This document shows positions 24,241 to 35,464 of a DNA stretch of 64,000 bases, piece after piece (within the stretch, counting starts at the first letter, position 1; each line of letters opens with the position of its first letter). The position numbers and the translations under genes are program-made. Where the stretch lies: the NCBI GenBank assembly GCA_003008705.1, contig PDUO01000069.1:1-64000 (forward strand), given 5' to 3'. Under the pieces are notes generated by a model. The model saw only the letters and a program-made list of their open reading frames with translations, searched no databases and had not been told where the DNA came from. Source of the stretch: Pezicula radicicola (Eukaryota; Ascomycota; Leotiomycetes; Helotiales; Dermateaceae).

Positions 24241-25423
24241 AGGTAACTAGAATTAGATACCTTGTTCTAAGATTCGTTTTTCAGCTGGGATTTGCGTCGC
24301 CAGTTATTAGTTATGGAAATAGATGAAGAGGGGCTTTATTCGCACCGCTATATGATTATCTGCGGAAGAGAAAATAGGCTAAAGTTCGATCCGACAGTTA
24401 ATGGGCAAAGTACTGTACATCACTTATAATATTGCTGAGGGTATTGAGCTTACCATATGAAGCTTAACGGTAATCATGTATGGGCAGCATGTTTTGCCAC
24501 TGATCCGCAGATATCAGTCCGTTTAGGGGAGCGGAGTGGAGGGGGTGGAAGATTGTACGTCGTCATCTTGGTTATCTCCAAATGCTAGGATTAAAAAATG
24601 TTTTCTGTCTCGATTTGCTAGCATGCTCCCCCTCCCCTAGTTTAAAGTCTTAGCTGACATATATACATTTGGCTTTCACCATTCTAACACACCTTTCTTT
24701 TCTGAATCCTGGCTTTGCGTCCCTCTTTAATTTTGCACTCTTGTTGAAATTCTATATTCAAAATGAAGCGGTAGTTTTCTCTCGGCTGCTGTCTGCCCAT
24801 CGTCGCTACGTTTTCTGCTCTTGTCGACGCATCCCCAATTCGCCGCCGTTGGTATAACAGCACCACTTAGACTGTAGGCTAAACTATTATTACAAGCAGT
24901 GGCCCTATCATTATCTAAAAGTAAATCTTTAAATTATATTTATTTTATTTATTAAAAAGTAAATTTAATAATATTTACAAAAGTAAAAGTTTTAAATAAA
25001 TCTTCTAAGAGATAATATAATTAAAATGATTATAATCTCTCTTTTTTATAAGTAGATAAATACACTAAGCTTTTACTCTTTGTCCTTAGATAAATAATTA
25101 ATCTTAAAAGTTTATTTACTACCTTGCTTATTATACAAAAACCCCTTGTCTATGGGTACAATTATTCACCTAAAGCCAAAGGTACTTCATAAAGTACGGC
25201 CCGAGCAAGTCGGGCCGCGGGCGGAGATAGAGTGGATCTCAACCTTAGCGTTGTGAATATAAACGGCCGTGCATCCCCTTGCTTATACTTATAGGCAGAC
25301 AAGCACGTTACTGTCTCGGAACAACGATAGCACTTTAAACCCATTAGTTTTCAACTGCCCAACGCTGCCAGGAAGATTCCCGAGTGGTTAGGGTTCTTCT
25401 ACTACCGCTTCGAGAAGCAAGTA
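24241..25423. other. Intergenic region with a signal-peptide-like start
   Basis: At 24,763 (+) an ATG begins a short frame whose translation resembles a signal peptide (FSLGCCLPIVATFSALVDAS after an early in-frame TAG). It is followed by very AT-rich DNA (24.9-25.15 kb). No gene could be built from it; it is likely a relic. Confidence 0.4.
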
Positions 25424-26050
25424 TGAAGGTTCTATTCTTTTTGACGCTTGCCGCCGGCGCATACTATGCTGTGAACTGGGTTGCGGGGTTTTCTTCATTG
25501 ACCGTGTACTTGCCTTATCGCCTATTGAGATTTTGTTTCCTACGTTGTCTCTTTTGCAAGACATAAAGCTACTGGGAATCCTAAGACTCTTATCTTTAGT
25601 CGATCTTAAAGCGCTAACATTTTTCATCTCTAAAGCTATGCTGTCAGTGGAGGAGCTGGCCTTTGGCAAAACTTCATCGATGAGTGCCAGGAATTTGAAG
25701 ATAATGGAGGCGTTGTAAGAGGAATCAACTGCGTTGGCAACGGTGTCTTCTACCTCATGGGAGCCGCAGCTGCCTTTGGCGTTGGTCAAGCTGGCGCAAT
25801 ATACATCCAAACAAATGGCATGACGACGCAAGGCAAACGCCATTCATTCGCAATGACACGGCAACTCTTTCTTGGGACTGGCCTGCTATTTATACTGATC
25901 TTGGCGGCCTCTATGACCTGCTCGCAGATGGACTCCCGGGCTCGGTGGCTGGTTATGTCTACAACCATGGTGACAGCAATCTTGACAACTCGGTTACTGT
26001 ATAGCTTGGACACCCAAAGCTGTTTACTTCGGCTCTTGTTGCTATGTAAT
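25424..26050 (+). pseudogene. Decayed secreted protein gene, family unknown
   Basis: The frame opens with a plausible signal peptide (MKVLFFLTLAAGAYYAVNW) but stops after about 47 codons. A second, protein-like segment at about 25.64-25.83 kb reads GGAGLWQNFIDECQEFEDNG and GINCVGNGVFYLMGAAAAFG. It then has to shift frame near 25.83 kb to continue as YTDLGGLYDLLADGLPGSVA and YVYNHGDSNLDN, ending at a TAG near 26,022. One or two unrecognised introns could explain part of this, but I found no splice pair that rescues the whole frame. I do not recognise the family. Confidence 0.45.
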
Positions 26051-26439
26051 AGTCGGACTAGGATTTAAATTAGTGTACACTTAAAACTCCTTCTACTATA
26101 TTTATCTTAGTTCTATACTAGTTCCCCTCTAGTACTAGTGTGTGTCCTATTAGGCTGCTGCTACTAAGAGCAACCCCTATTATAATCAATATACATACTC
26201 CCATTTCTTGTCCACACCATCCCATCTCTTGCTAGAGCCTTTTTGCAGTCGTCTGGATTTTCTAACACGGTGCAGCGTTTCTCTCGACTTATAAACCCAC
26301 CTAAGCATCCTCCAGTTCAAATATCATGGGTACTTTCCAGGCTTTATTATTATTTATTCTTTTATTTTCACCAGCATTAATATAACTTCTTTCTATCTTT
26401 CTAGCTCTCTACCAAGTTAGAGAATTAAAATATACTAGT
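26051..26439. other. Short gap, no gene
   Basis: AT-rich 3' flank between the decayed plus-strand gene and the 3' end of the minus-strand tannase. No feature seen. Confidence 0.5.
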
Positions 26440-28268
26440 CTAGTATACAGGTAAGTTGAAAGAATCCAAGTCGTAAATTAAAGTATCAATGCCAGCCTGG
26501 TCGTAAACACACTCCATCGTGCTATTATCCGACCAAAGTGGTCTTAGAGGCCACGCACAAATCTGAGCGTTTTGACCCAACTGGCTGCCTGCAAGATAAG
26601 TCGCATTGAGCGTTGTAGGCGTGATTCCTTGCTCCACCCATTCAATCATCACGCCTAGATTTGTTTGAGGGAAAGGTCCGTTTGGCTGGTACACATTGGG
26701 GCTGCAGTGTGCAGCACCGGGGACAAGGAAGAGACGGTACCAGTCTCCCATGGCCTCGGTTGAAGCATTGAAGGTCAGGTTGCTGTACATGATGTCGCGG
26801 ACAGACTCGTGGTAGCGGACTGATGATGCGGTTGGGATGCTGAAGTCGGATTCGCCGTGGTAGTGGAGGATCTTACCGCCTGGAAGGTCAGAAAGTTAGT
26901 AAACTAGAGCACACGAGCAACATGGATATCCAGCTTACCAGATGCTTGAAATTCCGTCAGGTCTGGCCACGTGGTATGCAGCGAATCTTCATATTTCTTC
27001 CAACCTTCAATAATCCACTGCTTGAGCGTGTCATAAGTAACACCGTCAAGGTTGGGCAGGTCGTCCGTATCCAGAAGGTGCAAGTAGCGTGCAATGAACT
27101 CAGAGCCGAAAGAATCGATCCAAAGCTCGAATTCACCAGCAGTCGTATTATATTGGGTGTAAGCATCGGCAAATATTGATGAAGGCTGGTATGAGAAATA
27201 CACTCTCTTGCCACTAGTGTCGTGAAGGCCGTCAACAACGGTGTTAGCATACTCAATAGCTTCTGCTGTCACTGTCCCGTTCTGCTCGGGCCAGGCTGGT
27301 GCAGCGGGGAAGCCCTCATAGACGGGTGTCGCCGGACAGTAATATGGTGTTCCAACGATTGAGCTGGTGTTGAATTGCAACTTGCACAGATCCGTACGAG
27401 ACACAACCCCGTCGGTCTTGCCATCCAAGGGATCGCATTAGGCGATAGTCTCGTTGAGAATCTTTTGCAACTCACACGGTGGAGGGTAGTAGTTCATCGT
27501 AGTTGAAACCACGTTGGAGAACAGATGTTGAACCTGCTGGAAGGAGAAGCGGAAAGCAGGGGCTCCGGTGATCACGCCGTCAAGATCTGTGAATCGTTGG
27601 ACTTGACTCCATCCCTCACGACCTCCCTCAGAACATCCTTGGTAATAAGAATAGAGCTTGTCGGAGGCACTCATGTTAAAGAATTCCTTGGTAAACAACT
27701 TTCCGAGCACAGTCAACTCGCTGATGCCTTGGTAGCCGAACATATATAGCGCTGCATAGTTGATGGTACCATTCTCGATAAGAAAGGCGGCATCTGACCC
27801 GATCTCGAAACCACCAAAGCCGCCATCGGTAAGCCCAGAAACGGCGCCATATATGATACCTCCAGGAAGGGAACCAGAATCGGTGGTACCAGAATTGATG
27901 GCATACCCACCACCACCTGTAGACAGATAGCGGTTCTTAAACTCTGATGGCGATGGCAGCCAGTAGTTGACGTTGACTGTATCGTTTCGTCCGGTATGAG
28001 TGTACTGAAGAGTGACATTGCAATAGTCGAACTCTGCATCAGGGTAGGAAACTGCACCAGAGATAGTGGTGTTAGTCACGGGAGTTGCCTGGATGGAGCC
28101 AGAGATAATATTGACGGCAGCCTCATGAATGTAGAAGACGTCTTGTGGCAGTGAAGCCTCGACGTAAGCTGAAGTACAGACACTGCTGAGAGTGAGGTTA
28201 GCTGCCTGCACGTTGGTAACGGCCAAGACCAATGCAACAGAGGCAGCTCTCCAGTATGCAGAACGCAT
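26440..28268 (-). pseudogene. Tannase/feruloyl esterase with one in-frame stop
   Basis: Secreted serine esterase of the tannase/feruloyl esterase family, cleaving galloyl or feruloyl esters of plant polymers. Exons: complement(26440-26879, 26939-28268), one 59-nt intron (donor GTAAGC), 1770 nt. The signal peptide spans about residues 1-22. The nucleophile region is YYQGCSEGGREGW (Ser213). The Asp region is GGKILHYHGESDFSIP and the His region is VPGAAHCSPN; the CS and HC cysteines pair in this family. The calcium-site region CDPLDGKTDGVVSRTDLC directly follows an in-frame TAA at 27438-27440 (codon 277). No GT-AG pair removes this stop, and the rest of the 589-codon frame is intact. A nonsense mutation, a sequencing error or readthrough are the alternatives. 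As read, translation would end before the Asp and His residues. Confidence 0.88.
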
Positions 28269-28368
28269 CTTGAGGGCCTAGCGAGAAACAAAGAGGAATG
28301 GGAGCTGTGACAACTGACCAGAAGAGGAGAGCCGCCTGAAAATTCAAGAGAAGGGAAGGGCCAGGTGA

Positions 28369-28376
28369 TTTTATAC
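28369..28376 (-). promoter_or_regulatory. TATA box of the tannase gene
   Basis: On the minus strand GTATAAAA lies about 100 bases upstream of the tannase ATG at 28,268, in a good core-promoter position. Confidence 0.5.
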
Positions 28377-28730
28377 CACAGTACCTTTGGGCCCTCATGG
28401 TGATCTCATTATCTCCGAGATCGCGGAGTCGGGTTGTAGGTGAAGTGTGCCCTGGCCTGGCCCCCTGGCTCCCCCGGCAGTTGTGGGGTAGAGGGGGGTA
28501 GAGCTGACGAGTCGCGTATTCCCCTCAGCACAGGCGCATCGTGGATAAACATTACTGCGAGGCCAATTTCGGGGCAATGAGTTGAAGTGTCTTGAATTCC
28601 GAGCTGTCACGGCGGTATAGCCACCGAGACTCCGAGTTCGCCGATATTTCTGTCACCGACCCGTCGAATAACCTCCAATACCTAGTCGGAAAATAAATAT
28701 TGCTGCCCGCCATCTGATCTTTCAGCTACT

Positions 28731-28766
28731 CCTCCCCCGCGGGGGGAGGGGGGTGGGGTGGGGCGG
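28731..28766 (+). promoter_or_regulatory. G-quadruplex-prone tract upstream of tannase
   Basis: A near-perfect GC palindrome (CTCCCCCGC followed by GGGGGGAG) runs into four guanine runs of four to six separated by single bases (28741-28763), the textbook pattern for a G-quadruplex. It is about 470 bases upstream of the tannase start. A role is inference. Confidence 0.5.
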
Positions 28767-29214
28767 CAGAGGAGCTTCGGATCTCTTGCGGATCATGAAT
28801 CGCAAATATTCAAATTGGTCAATGCGAAAGCACCTACCTAATTGATCGATAAGACGTCTTGTTGATAAGGATATAATACATATATATAATTTAATAGAGA
28901 TTATAAAATTAAATCTAACGCCTTTTAGATAGGCTTTGATTTGGCTTAGCCACCTCTACTACCACTTCCTCTACTATTTCTCCTATATCTAACTTATTAT
29001 CTTGCTCATACTCTAGAAATGTAATTGCCTTGTGTTTCCTAGCCTTTCTACCTGCCTTTTGAATAGCACCTATTAACTAGCGTAAGTTTAAGGGCAATGG
29101 ATTATTATATTCATGTAAGCGTAAAAAGTGAGGATATATTAATTATCGATTTGATATACTATAAGGTCGTCGGAGTACACTCCTCGACGAAATTCAAAAC
29201 AATGCGACCGCCAT
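28767..29214. other. Gap without a gene
   Basis: Upstream region of the next plus-strand gene; AT-rich between 28.86 and 28.92 kb. Nothing recognisable on either strand. Confidence 0.45.
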
Positions 29215-30411
29215 GGTTGGAATACTTGCTGAGCTCTTTCCCGTCCAGACTCCGAACTTGCCGTCAGCCGATGGTATATTCAGCGAATTTGGAGGCATTT
29301 TGAGCATTTTCGGCGCAGCCCTGACTATAAATCCTGTTCGTCCCCCAAAGTTCCATTCAGGTTTGATCAACTTTGCTAACCAAGAGACTCAAGGAATTTG
29401 CTGAAGGAGCAGTTGCTGGTGCACTGCTTTCCATAATGGGCGGCGTAAGTTGATGAGCAGAGAGGCTTCCTGTTCTTGAAATACATCCCCCTAGTTCTCT
29501 TACGGAACAATCCTAATCAAGCAACCTACTGACTTCCCCGACTTCTAGATCATCTCTCAACTTGGCAGCGTCGACGCAGATGGAGGCGATGGTTCCTCTA
29601 CTGATCCTAAAGCCATCTTGGCCGCACGTATTGAATCTGCGTTCCAGGGTGCGAAAGACGCCACGCAAAATTTTCTTACGGCTATGATGGGTCGACGGGG
29701 ATATTTCAAACTTGCCAAGCAAATACATAAATGGCAACTGTGAGTATCAGAGGAGAAAAATCCATCCCTTCAAAACTTCCTCAAGCACAATGTGATTACT
29801 GACTCCTCCATCACGCTTAGACGACGGCGATATTGCCAATTTCTTCGCCAACGGCAGTCTCCTCATCGAGTTAACCGCAAGCCAAGGGAATCAAACCAGA
29901 ACGATCCTCAACGAGTATTTTCAGAACAATCTCGTTGGACTGCTCTTGGCCCTTGATAATTGGTAAGAACTAAAACGTTCGCTTCTACCTTTTAACTAAA
30001 TTTTTGAAATCAGGTATATTATGCAAAATGCCTACACCGCTGCTGACTGCAGCACCACCAATACCGGGTGGATAAATCCCTCAGATGGGTACTGCTATAC
30101 GCTCGAATCATTTTCGGACGGCTGTTGTGAGGTGGGCTATTCCTACAGCAAGCCCATGGACACAGACACGATCAAAAGCCTTGAATCTCTTGGAATTGCC
30201 ATCCAAGACATGTACACAAGCTCTTTAGCCTGCCAAAAGAAAGTAAGTAAAGGGACAATATTTAGTGTTATTATAAACTATAATAGATATAATTAATAGC
30301 TCTAGAGACTTCTAAAAGTTTATATTATAATTAATAATACCTAAGTTATACTTTTTCTTCTAGGCTTCTATATCTTTACCTTTTAGAGTAAATAGAGATA
30401 TAGTTACTTAG
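29215..30411 (+). CDS. Split gene, unknown function, cysteine-containing protein
   Basis: Several exon-like blocks in one direction form a protein I do not recognise. The blocks are a start with MVGILAELFPVQTPNLPSAD (29,215), a glycine/alanine-rich block with EGAVAGALLSIMGG (before a GTAAGT donor at about 29,441), SQLGSVDADGGDGSSTDPKA (from about 29,550), DIANFFANGSLLIELTASQG (about 29,830), and a final long block with WYIMQNAYTAADC, DGYCYTLESFSDGCCEVGY and SSLACQKK. The last block ends at 30,242 with a GTAAGT donor. A 121-nt AT-rich intron leads to a small final exon (30364-30411, ending RDIVT). The junction near 29,362 could not be resolved without breaking frame, so the gene may carry a lesion there. 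Five or more cysteines near the C-terminus suggest a secreted or lumenal protein, but no clear signal peptide is seen. Exons 1-2 are uncertain. Confidence 0.55.
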
Positions 30412-30482
30412 ATAGGAGCCTTAAATGGAAATGAATTTGGCCTCCCATTGAATTAGATATAGGTAGATAAAAATAAATATAT

Positions 30483-31631
30483 TCATTTGAGAGCCCTAGT
30501 CGGAATTGACGATAGATCCTTGAGCAGCTCCAACAGAGCCATATTGATCTCTTGCTGCGATACGTTCTTGCTGTCAGGGTCATCCTCTTCCTGTAAATCA
30601 TCGAAAGGGCTAGGCTTGCCAATCAGTCTGCTAGCTGCTACAAAGGATGGTCGAATGTCCTGGAAAGTGATGGTTGCCTTAAGCAGTCCGTCGGAATTGA
30701 GCTTGCCAGCGTTGTTCAGGTAGTTCTGAATGCGATACTGTAGATCAATATCTCTTAGTCCGCCGAGAACTTGTCGAGACAACTCGGCCTGGTAAGCAGA
30801 TGGGCACTTGTCACTGAGTTTTTGTGCGCGCTTAAAGTAAGCAGCGTCTGTCTCTTTCTCTCCTTGTGCGAATTGCATGATCTCCTGTTGGAGCCTGAAG
30901 CTAGCTTCGAAATCAGTTTCCTCCTCGGCGTTGTACTTGTCTAGGAAAGCTTTGCGGAGCTTTGTCCAGTCAGAGCGAATATCCTTGGCCAATGCCCGGT
31001 ACCAGGACTGTGTCTTGGGTGAATTCAGTCCTGACTGCAGTCCAATTCGCATGTTCAACTGTTGGGCCGCACCTGCTGCTAGATGTGACGCATTTGCCTC
31101 AATCATTTCCAGGTATTCCTCTGCATCTTCTCCTGGCTTGCCTCCAAAGGTGGGTTGAGGAAAAGGGCTCGAGATAATTCTTGCCTCCCTTCTCGTATCT
31201 GCAATATGAACCTCGTTGGCCTGGTGCTCTACCTCCTGGAGGTCTGCCGAAGATGGTGTGTCGATATCAACTGGTGACGATTCCAATGTCGAGGATCGAA
31301 GGGGTGACGGTAGCGAAGAAGGAGAAGCTGCTAAAGATAATGGGCCACTCGCCGTGATTTGATCAGGTCGGTGTCTGTAAATAGGACCTGACGGTCCTAG
31401 GGCAGGCAGTAGAGAGGATCGATCCGGTTCTGTTAGCGGAGGAGAAAGGGATGGATGCCGTGGGCTTCGAGGGGGTGATCTACTGAGTGACTTCCGCGGG
31501 GTAAAGGGTGACGCAAGTAGTTCTCCAAGGAAGGAAGTGGTAGGTTCAGTTCCTTCTAGTTTTGTCCCACTAGATCCTGATCCTATATCGCTGTGTATAG
31601 CATCCGTTGGCGTAGATTCTGTCTTCGGCAT
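30483..31631 (-). CDS. Intact Gag-like protein, no pol attached
   Basis: 382-residue single-exon ORF. Residues 1 to about 150 are a low-complexity Ser/Pro-rich tail (SLSRSPPRSPRHPSLSPP). From about residue 170 a retrotransposon Gag-like helical domain follows (FGGKPGEDAEEYLEMIEANA, LAKDIRSDWTKLRKAFLDKY, RLQQEIMQFAQGEKETDAAY). The C-terminus is acidic and ends without a CCHC zinc knuckle. No protease, reverse transcriptase or integrase follows in the 3' direction: the ORF stops 70 bases before the end of the preceding plus-strand gene. Unlike neighbouring repeats it has no RIP stops. It may be a recent fragment of a gypsy-type element or a domesticated gag gene; neither is proven. Confidence 0.75.
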   Translation of the reverse strand: MPKTESTPTDAIHSDIGSGSSGTKLEGTEPTTSFLGELLASPFTPRKSLSRSPPRSPRHPSLSPPLTEPDRSSLLPALGPSGPIYRHRPDQITASGPLSLAASPSSLPSPLRSSTLESSPVDIDTPSSADLQEVEHQANEVHIADTRREARIISSPFPQPTFGGKPGEDAEEYLEMIEANASHLAAGAAQQLNMRIGLQSGLNSPKTQSWYRALAKDIRSDWTKLRKAFLDKYNAEEETDFEASFRLQQEIMQFAQGEKETDAAYFKRAQKLSDKCPSAYQAELSRQVLGGLRDIDLQYRIQNYLNNAGKLNSDGLLKATITFQDIRPSFVAASRLIGKPSPFDDLQEEDDPDSKNVSQQEINMALLELLKDLSSIPTRALK

Positions 31632-32829
31632 CAGGTACTCAGATAACTGATGGTGGAGAGAGGAGTTGTAGGAGGTGTGCGCTCGGCGTAATATGTGAGA
31701 AGCAGTTCTGAGATCGTTGATGAGTGTTCCTAGTGCTGACCGTAAGGTACCTAGTCCCGATGAAATAGGTATAGAAAATCGTCTAGTTTGCTGCGCTTCT
31801 GACCCGTCGACTTATTGCTGACACCGACTCACCTCTAAGGCAACACCTGAGGGTCGGATATGAAGTCAAAAATGCCTCCGTCCAAAGCTTGCTGGTGAAG
31901 CACCTCTCGTGTGTCCCTCCTAGTGCAGTCACCTGGTTGAGACTGGTAACGCCACTGAAATGACCGATTGAAAACGCGTCAATTGATGACGGGTGAGAAG
32001 TCGATGAACTGCTGATAAACAGGCTTGCGATGACCTTCTGTGCCCGCCCGGGGGAGACAATGCAGAGTCTGTATGTGGTATTGAGGGGCAAGTTGTATTT
32101 TCTAAAACTAAGCTGAAGTGTGTGCAACTATCTAGTACTAGCGGTCATGGTCACATAATATAACGCTAGACGGCAACTAATACCACCCTCCACAGTACGA
32201 AGTGGGGTGCCAAGTGCTGGAGTACTAAGTACTAAGTACTAATGTGTATCGAAAATAGTTTCTACATGAATGACATCACTAGAAAATAACTTCCACATGT
32301 GATATATGTAGAAAATTGTTTCCACAAGAATGACATTTAGTATACCTAGAGGTGAATTTCGAGGCACTATTCCCAATTAGATTAGTGTCAATTTTTGACT
32401 ACAAAACCATAGTTTCGAGCTCTTGATTTTAGTAATTACAATACAACCTCCTCTTGAACCCGAATTCGATCCCTTGGGGCAATTGAATAAGGCGCACAGG
32501 TGCTTTAATTTGTTGGTTAGTATTGGATTATATTTTGCTGTTGATAATCGGACAACTAAATCTAAATATAAAGCGTGTGGCTACGGAGCCTTATATTCGG
32601 TGAATATGGAGCTATACTTTATAGCATATCGAAAGACAGATTGGACTATAGAATTGGAAGAAGAAGAACAATTACGAGAACCTATAGGAACAAACGATTA
32701 CGCAACTAGAACGCAACCATGGAAGCTAAACAGAAGCTTGCTTTCTATAGGAGATATTAGCGGGCACATACAAGGGGTTGTCTTACGCAAGAGCTATTAG
32801 TAGGAATGGACTTCTATGACCGGGAACTA
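31632..32829. other. Upstream of Gag ORF with short direct repeats
   Basis: No gene assigned. At 32,219-32,242 GTACTAA is repeated three times in tandem. Between about 32,247 and 32,335 three variants of AAAAT(A/T)GTTTCYACA followed by TGACAT form an approximately 40-base direct repeat. A plus-strand open frame of 125 codons (32.42-32.80 kb) has retroelement-like context but no clear domain. Confidence 0.5.
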
Positions 32830-33730
32830 GGACAATAACACCGAGCTGAATTCGAGCAACAACTTCAAAATCAACAAAGTTACTAAGCTTAGAATCGTTA
32901 GTATCAAGGCTAGGGATATAAGAGATATAGGACTTATAGAAGGGGGCAAGCTATAGCTTTTAGCCCTGCACAGAATCAACAACACCAAGCGCAATTCAGT
33001 CAACATCAGAGCTATTCCCGAGGCTATCCTAGCCCAGCGCAGAATCGTCAATTCCAGAATCGACAACGACATCACGCACCATCTCGGAACTGGTATGGCC
33101 AGAGCCAAGTCAAGAACCAGAACCATGATCACATTTACGATTACGGACGTCAATAGCCTTATTTGCCTACGCAAGCTCTAATTCGTCCTACAGAGCCGGA
33201 ATTTGACACGTCTTTTAGTAATAGAGCTATACCTGCTAGGCAACTTCCAGGCTATCGCGCAGATCCAGAATCTAGCCACGAAGCTGACTTATACCCTACC
33301 ATTAAAGAAGATTTTAGCACATAGACAGTAAGATTAATTGCGCCTATAAAAGAGAAAGAGGCTAAGTGCCAAGCCAAGAAAACCAAGTCAAAGGAGTTTC
33401 GACGTGAATTTAAGAGATTAGCTTGTGCCTATTTCGATCCTTAAGACGATTCAAAACCACTCAAATTTGTCTAGCGCAAGTCTAAGAAGATATCTCCCCT
33501 CTGCGATACCAAGTTCAATACCTGCGAAGACACCGAAGTCACGAATAAGACGAATAAGGTTCATATACAAATGGAGGAAGGCTTAGACATACAAGGGAAT
33601 AAGGATAAAGCTCAAGATTGCGTTATCCAAGCTAAAGCACCTGCGCAGCTACGAGCTTTCAAGATTCGAATCAACAAGCCCAAACTGGAGTTTGCTCGAC
33701 GTTAAATCAAGAGTCAAGTCAAAGATTAAG
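32830..33730 (+). pseudogene. RIP-mutated Gag-like retroelement relic
   Basis: A plus-strand frame rich in Gln and Asn (AFSPAQNQQHQAQFSQHQSY, SRNWYGQSQVKNQNHDH) and then in Lys/Glu resembles the C-terminal part of a retrotransposon Gag polyprotein. Around ten TAG/TAA stops fall where glutamine would fit, consistent with RIP. No reverse transcriptase domain follows. It is not close in sequence to the intact Gag-like ORF at 30.5-31.6 kb. Confidence 0.5.
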
Positions 33731-33766
33731 TTTAAGTAATTCAAGCCTTTGCGCAACCACCATTCT

Positions 33767-34190
33767 ACTATTCTACTTTTCTACTATTTCACCCTTTTAC
33801 TATTTCACCATTTCACTATTCTACAATTCCTACCATTCCCACCATTCCTACTATGCCTATATTATTAGATTTCAGAGTCCATATTAGTTCTAATTGCTGT
33901 GCCTCTATTATTCGATTTCAGTGCCTGTATTAGTTCTCATCGCTATAGCTATATAATTCAATTTCAGTACTTGTATTAGTTCCCATTACTATAGCTATAT
34001 TATTTGATTTTAGTGTTTTTATTAGTTGTAATTGCGGTGCCTATATAATTCGATTTCAAAGCCTATATTACTTGCTGCACCTATATAATTTGATTTCAGA
34101 GCCCATATTACTTACCGTGCTTATATTATTTAATTTTAATGCCTATATTAGTTCCCATTACCATACCTATATTAATAATAAAATTTATAA
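33767..34190 (+). repeat. CTA-rich run and 65-base tandem repeat array
   Basis: A pyrimidine-rich run of TTTCACCATTCTACTATT-type units (33767-33850) is followed by about six imperfect copies of a 60-70 base unit. Each unit contains ATTCGATTTCAG, CCTATATTAG and TTCCCATTGCTG. The same sequence occurs once, inverted, at about 40,350-40,545. Confidence 0.7.
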
Positions 34191-34199
34191 CTAGCTAGT

Positions 34200-35464
34200 A
34201 GTACAAAGGATAGATTATTTAAACTTTAGGCTAATCCTTAAAATTTAAGCTTTCTCAAGGCAAATATACTCTCAAGTTATGTTTGCCTAAGGTACAACTA
34301 GACTTAAGTCTAAAACCCTAGGATCAACCCGCATTAGATCCAACCATTTGAGTTTTGGAAAGAGATCATTGTTGAAGAGTCCCCGAACCTCAATGAAGTG
34401 AAAGAGGTGTCTTTCCCAAAAAAAAATCAGGCGCGTCGCCAGATTTTTCGCTTGCAGGAGACTGAATTCTAGGGGCGCTTACAAGAGTCCCTGCCAGAGC
34501 CCCTTTGCCTTAGTCAGACGTGACTCGGTTATTTAGCCTCACAATTCAACTTTATTGTCTATGACCCTAATTTTCTGAGTGCTTATTCAATTTTGATGCT
34601 ATAAGAACTCGCGCTCAAATATATACACAACTACCCTACTATAGCAACACAAAAGACGACGCTACAAATCCTTAAGTCTGTCAACGTCCGATGTTTTTCT
34701 AGAAAGGCTGTCGCGCAACATCAGGTACCAGCAGCATGACTCCGTAGCTATATCAAAGGGTACATAGCTAGTGTCCTCCCGGGCATCGTGGGATCTATGC
34801 AGATATGAATTCTATCAGGAGGGGATTATACATAGGTTCTGTGCTAGGCGCCGAGACTATACAAGCAAGATACGGCGGACTATCTTGGAGGTAGTGCATT
34901 GATTGAGAGTCGGGATGACTTCTGTACTGTTAGAGGACGTGACTATATTGCGGTGCTACCCCTGAGAAGGCAATACAAGGTAGAATTATCTCGGCGCAGC
35001 TGGGAGATGCATGCACCACAGGCGAGTACGACCAACTGAGGCGATTCACCCAGCTATAGCGGAGTTGCTTCAAGGAAGAGATTCGTATCAATGCTCAGTG
35101 TACTATATTAATCCCTTTGAGCATTCTGTCACTCAGCCCGTGTGAGGCAAACCCAAGCTGACACTGAGGTAGGGGATTATGCCTAAGCTCAGCTCACCTC
35201 TTTGAGCATGGCACTGTCCTGGTAGCGTTGGAAGATATCCTAGAGGAAGGAGCTGTAGCGGTACACAGGTAGTTTTGCCACTATATATAGGGTGACATAC
35301 GCTGCATAAGAAATGTCACGGTGAAGAGTTGCAACAGTACTCAGCCCGTCCCTTGGCATAATGCCGTTGATGAGGCATACGCAAGGGCTGCCTAGGGTCG
35401 CGAAGCAAATTAAATAGTCGCCTAGCATTTCATCGTAGTTCAAGAGGATTTTGGCGAGGTCTTA
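34200..35464. other. Gap, probable repeat debris
   Basis: No intact gene. 34.3-34.7 kb contains non-coding sequence that may be part of a retroelement. In 34.7-35.46 kb short minus-strand segments look protein-like (for example CLINGIMPRDGLSTVATLHR at about 35.35 kb) but are broken by many stops and match no family I know. Confidence 0.4.

Noticed and set aside
32423..32800. 125-codon plus-strand ORF as a gene
   Set aside because: Lies in retroelement debris with no domain signature and no clear start context.
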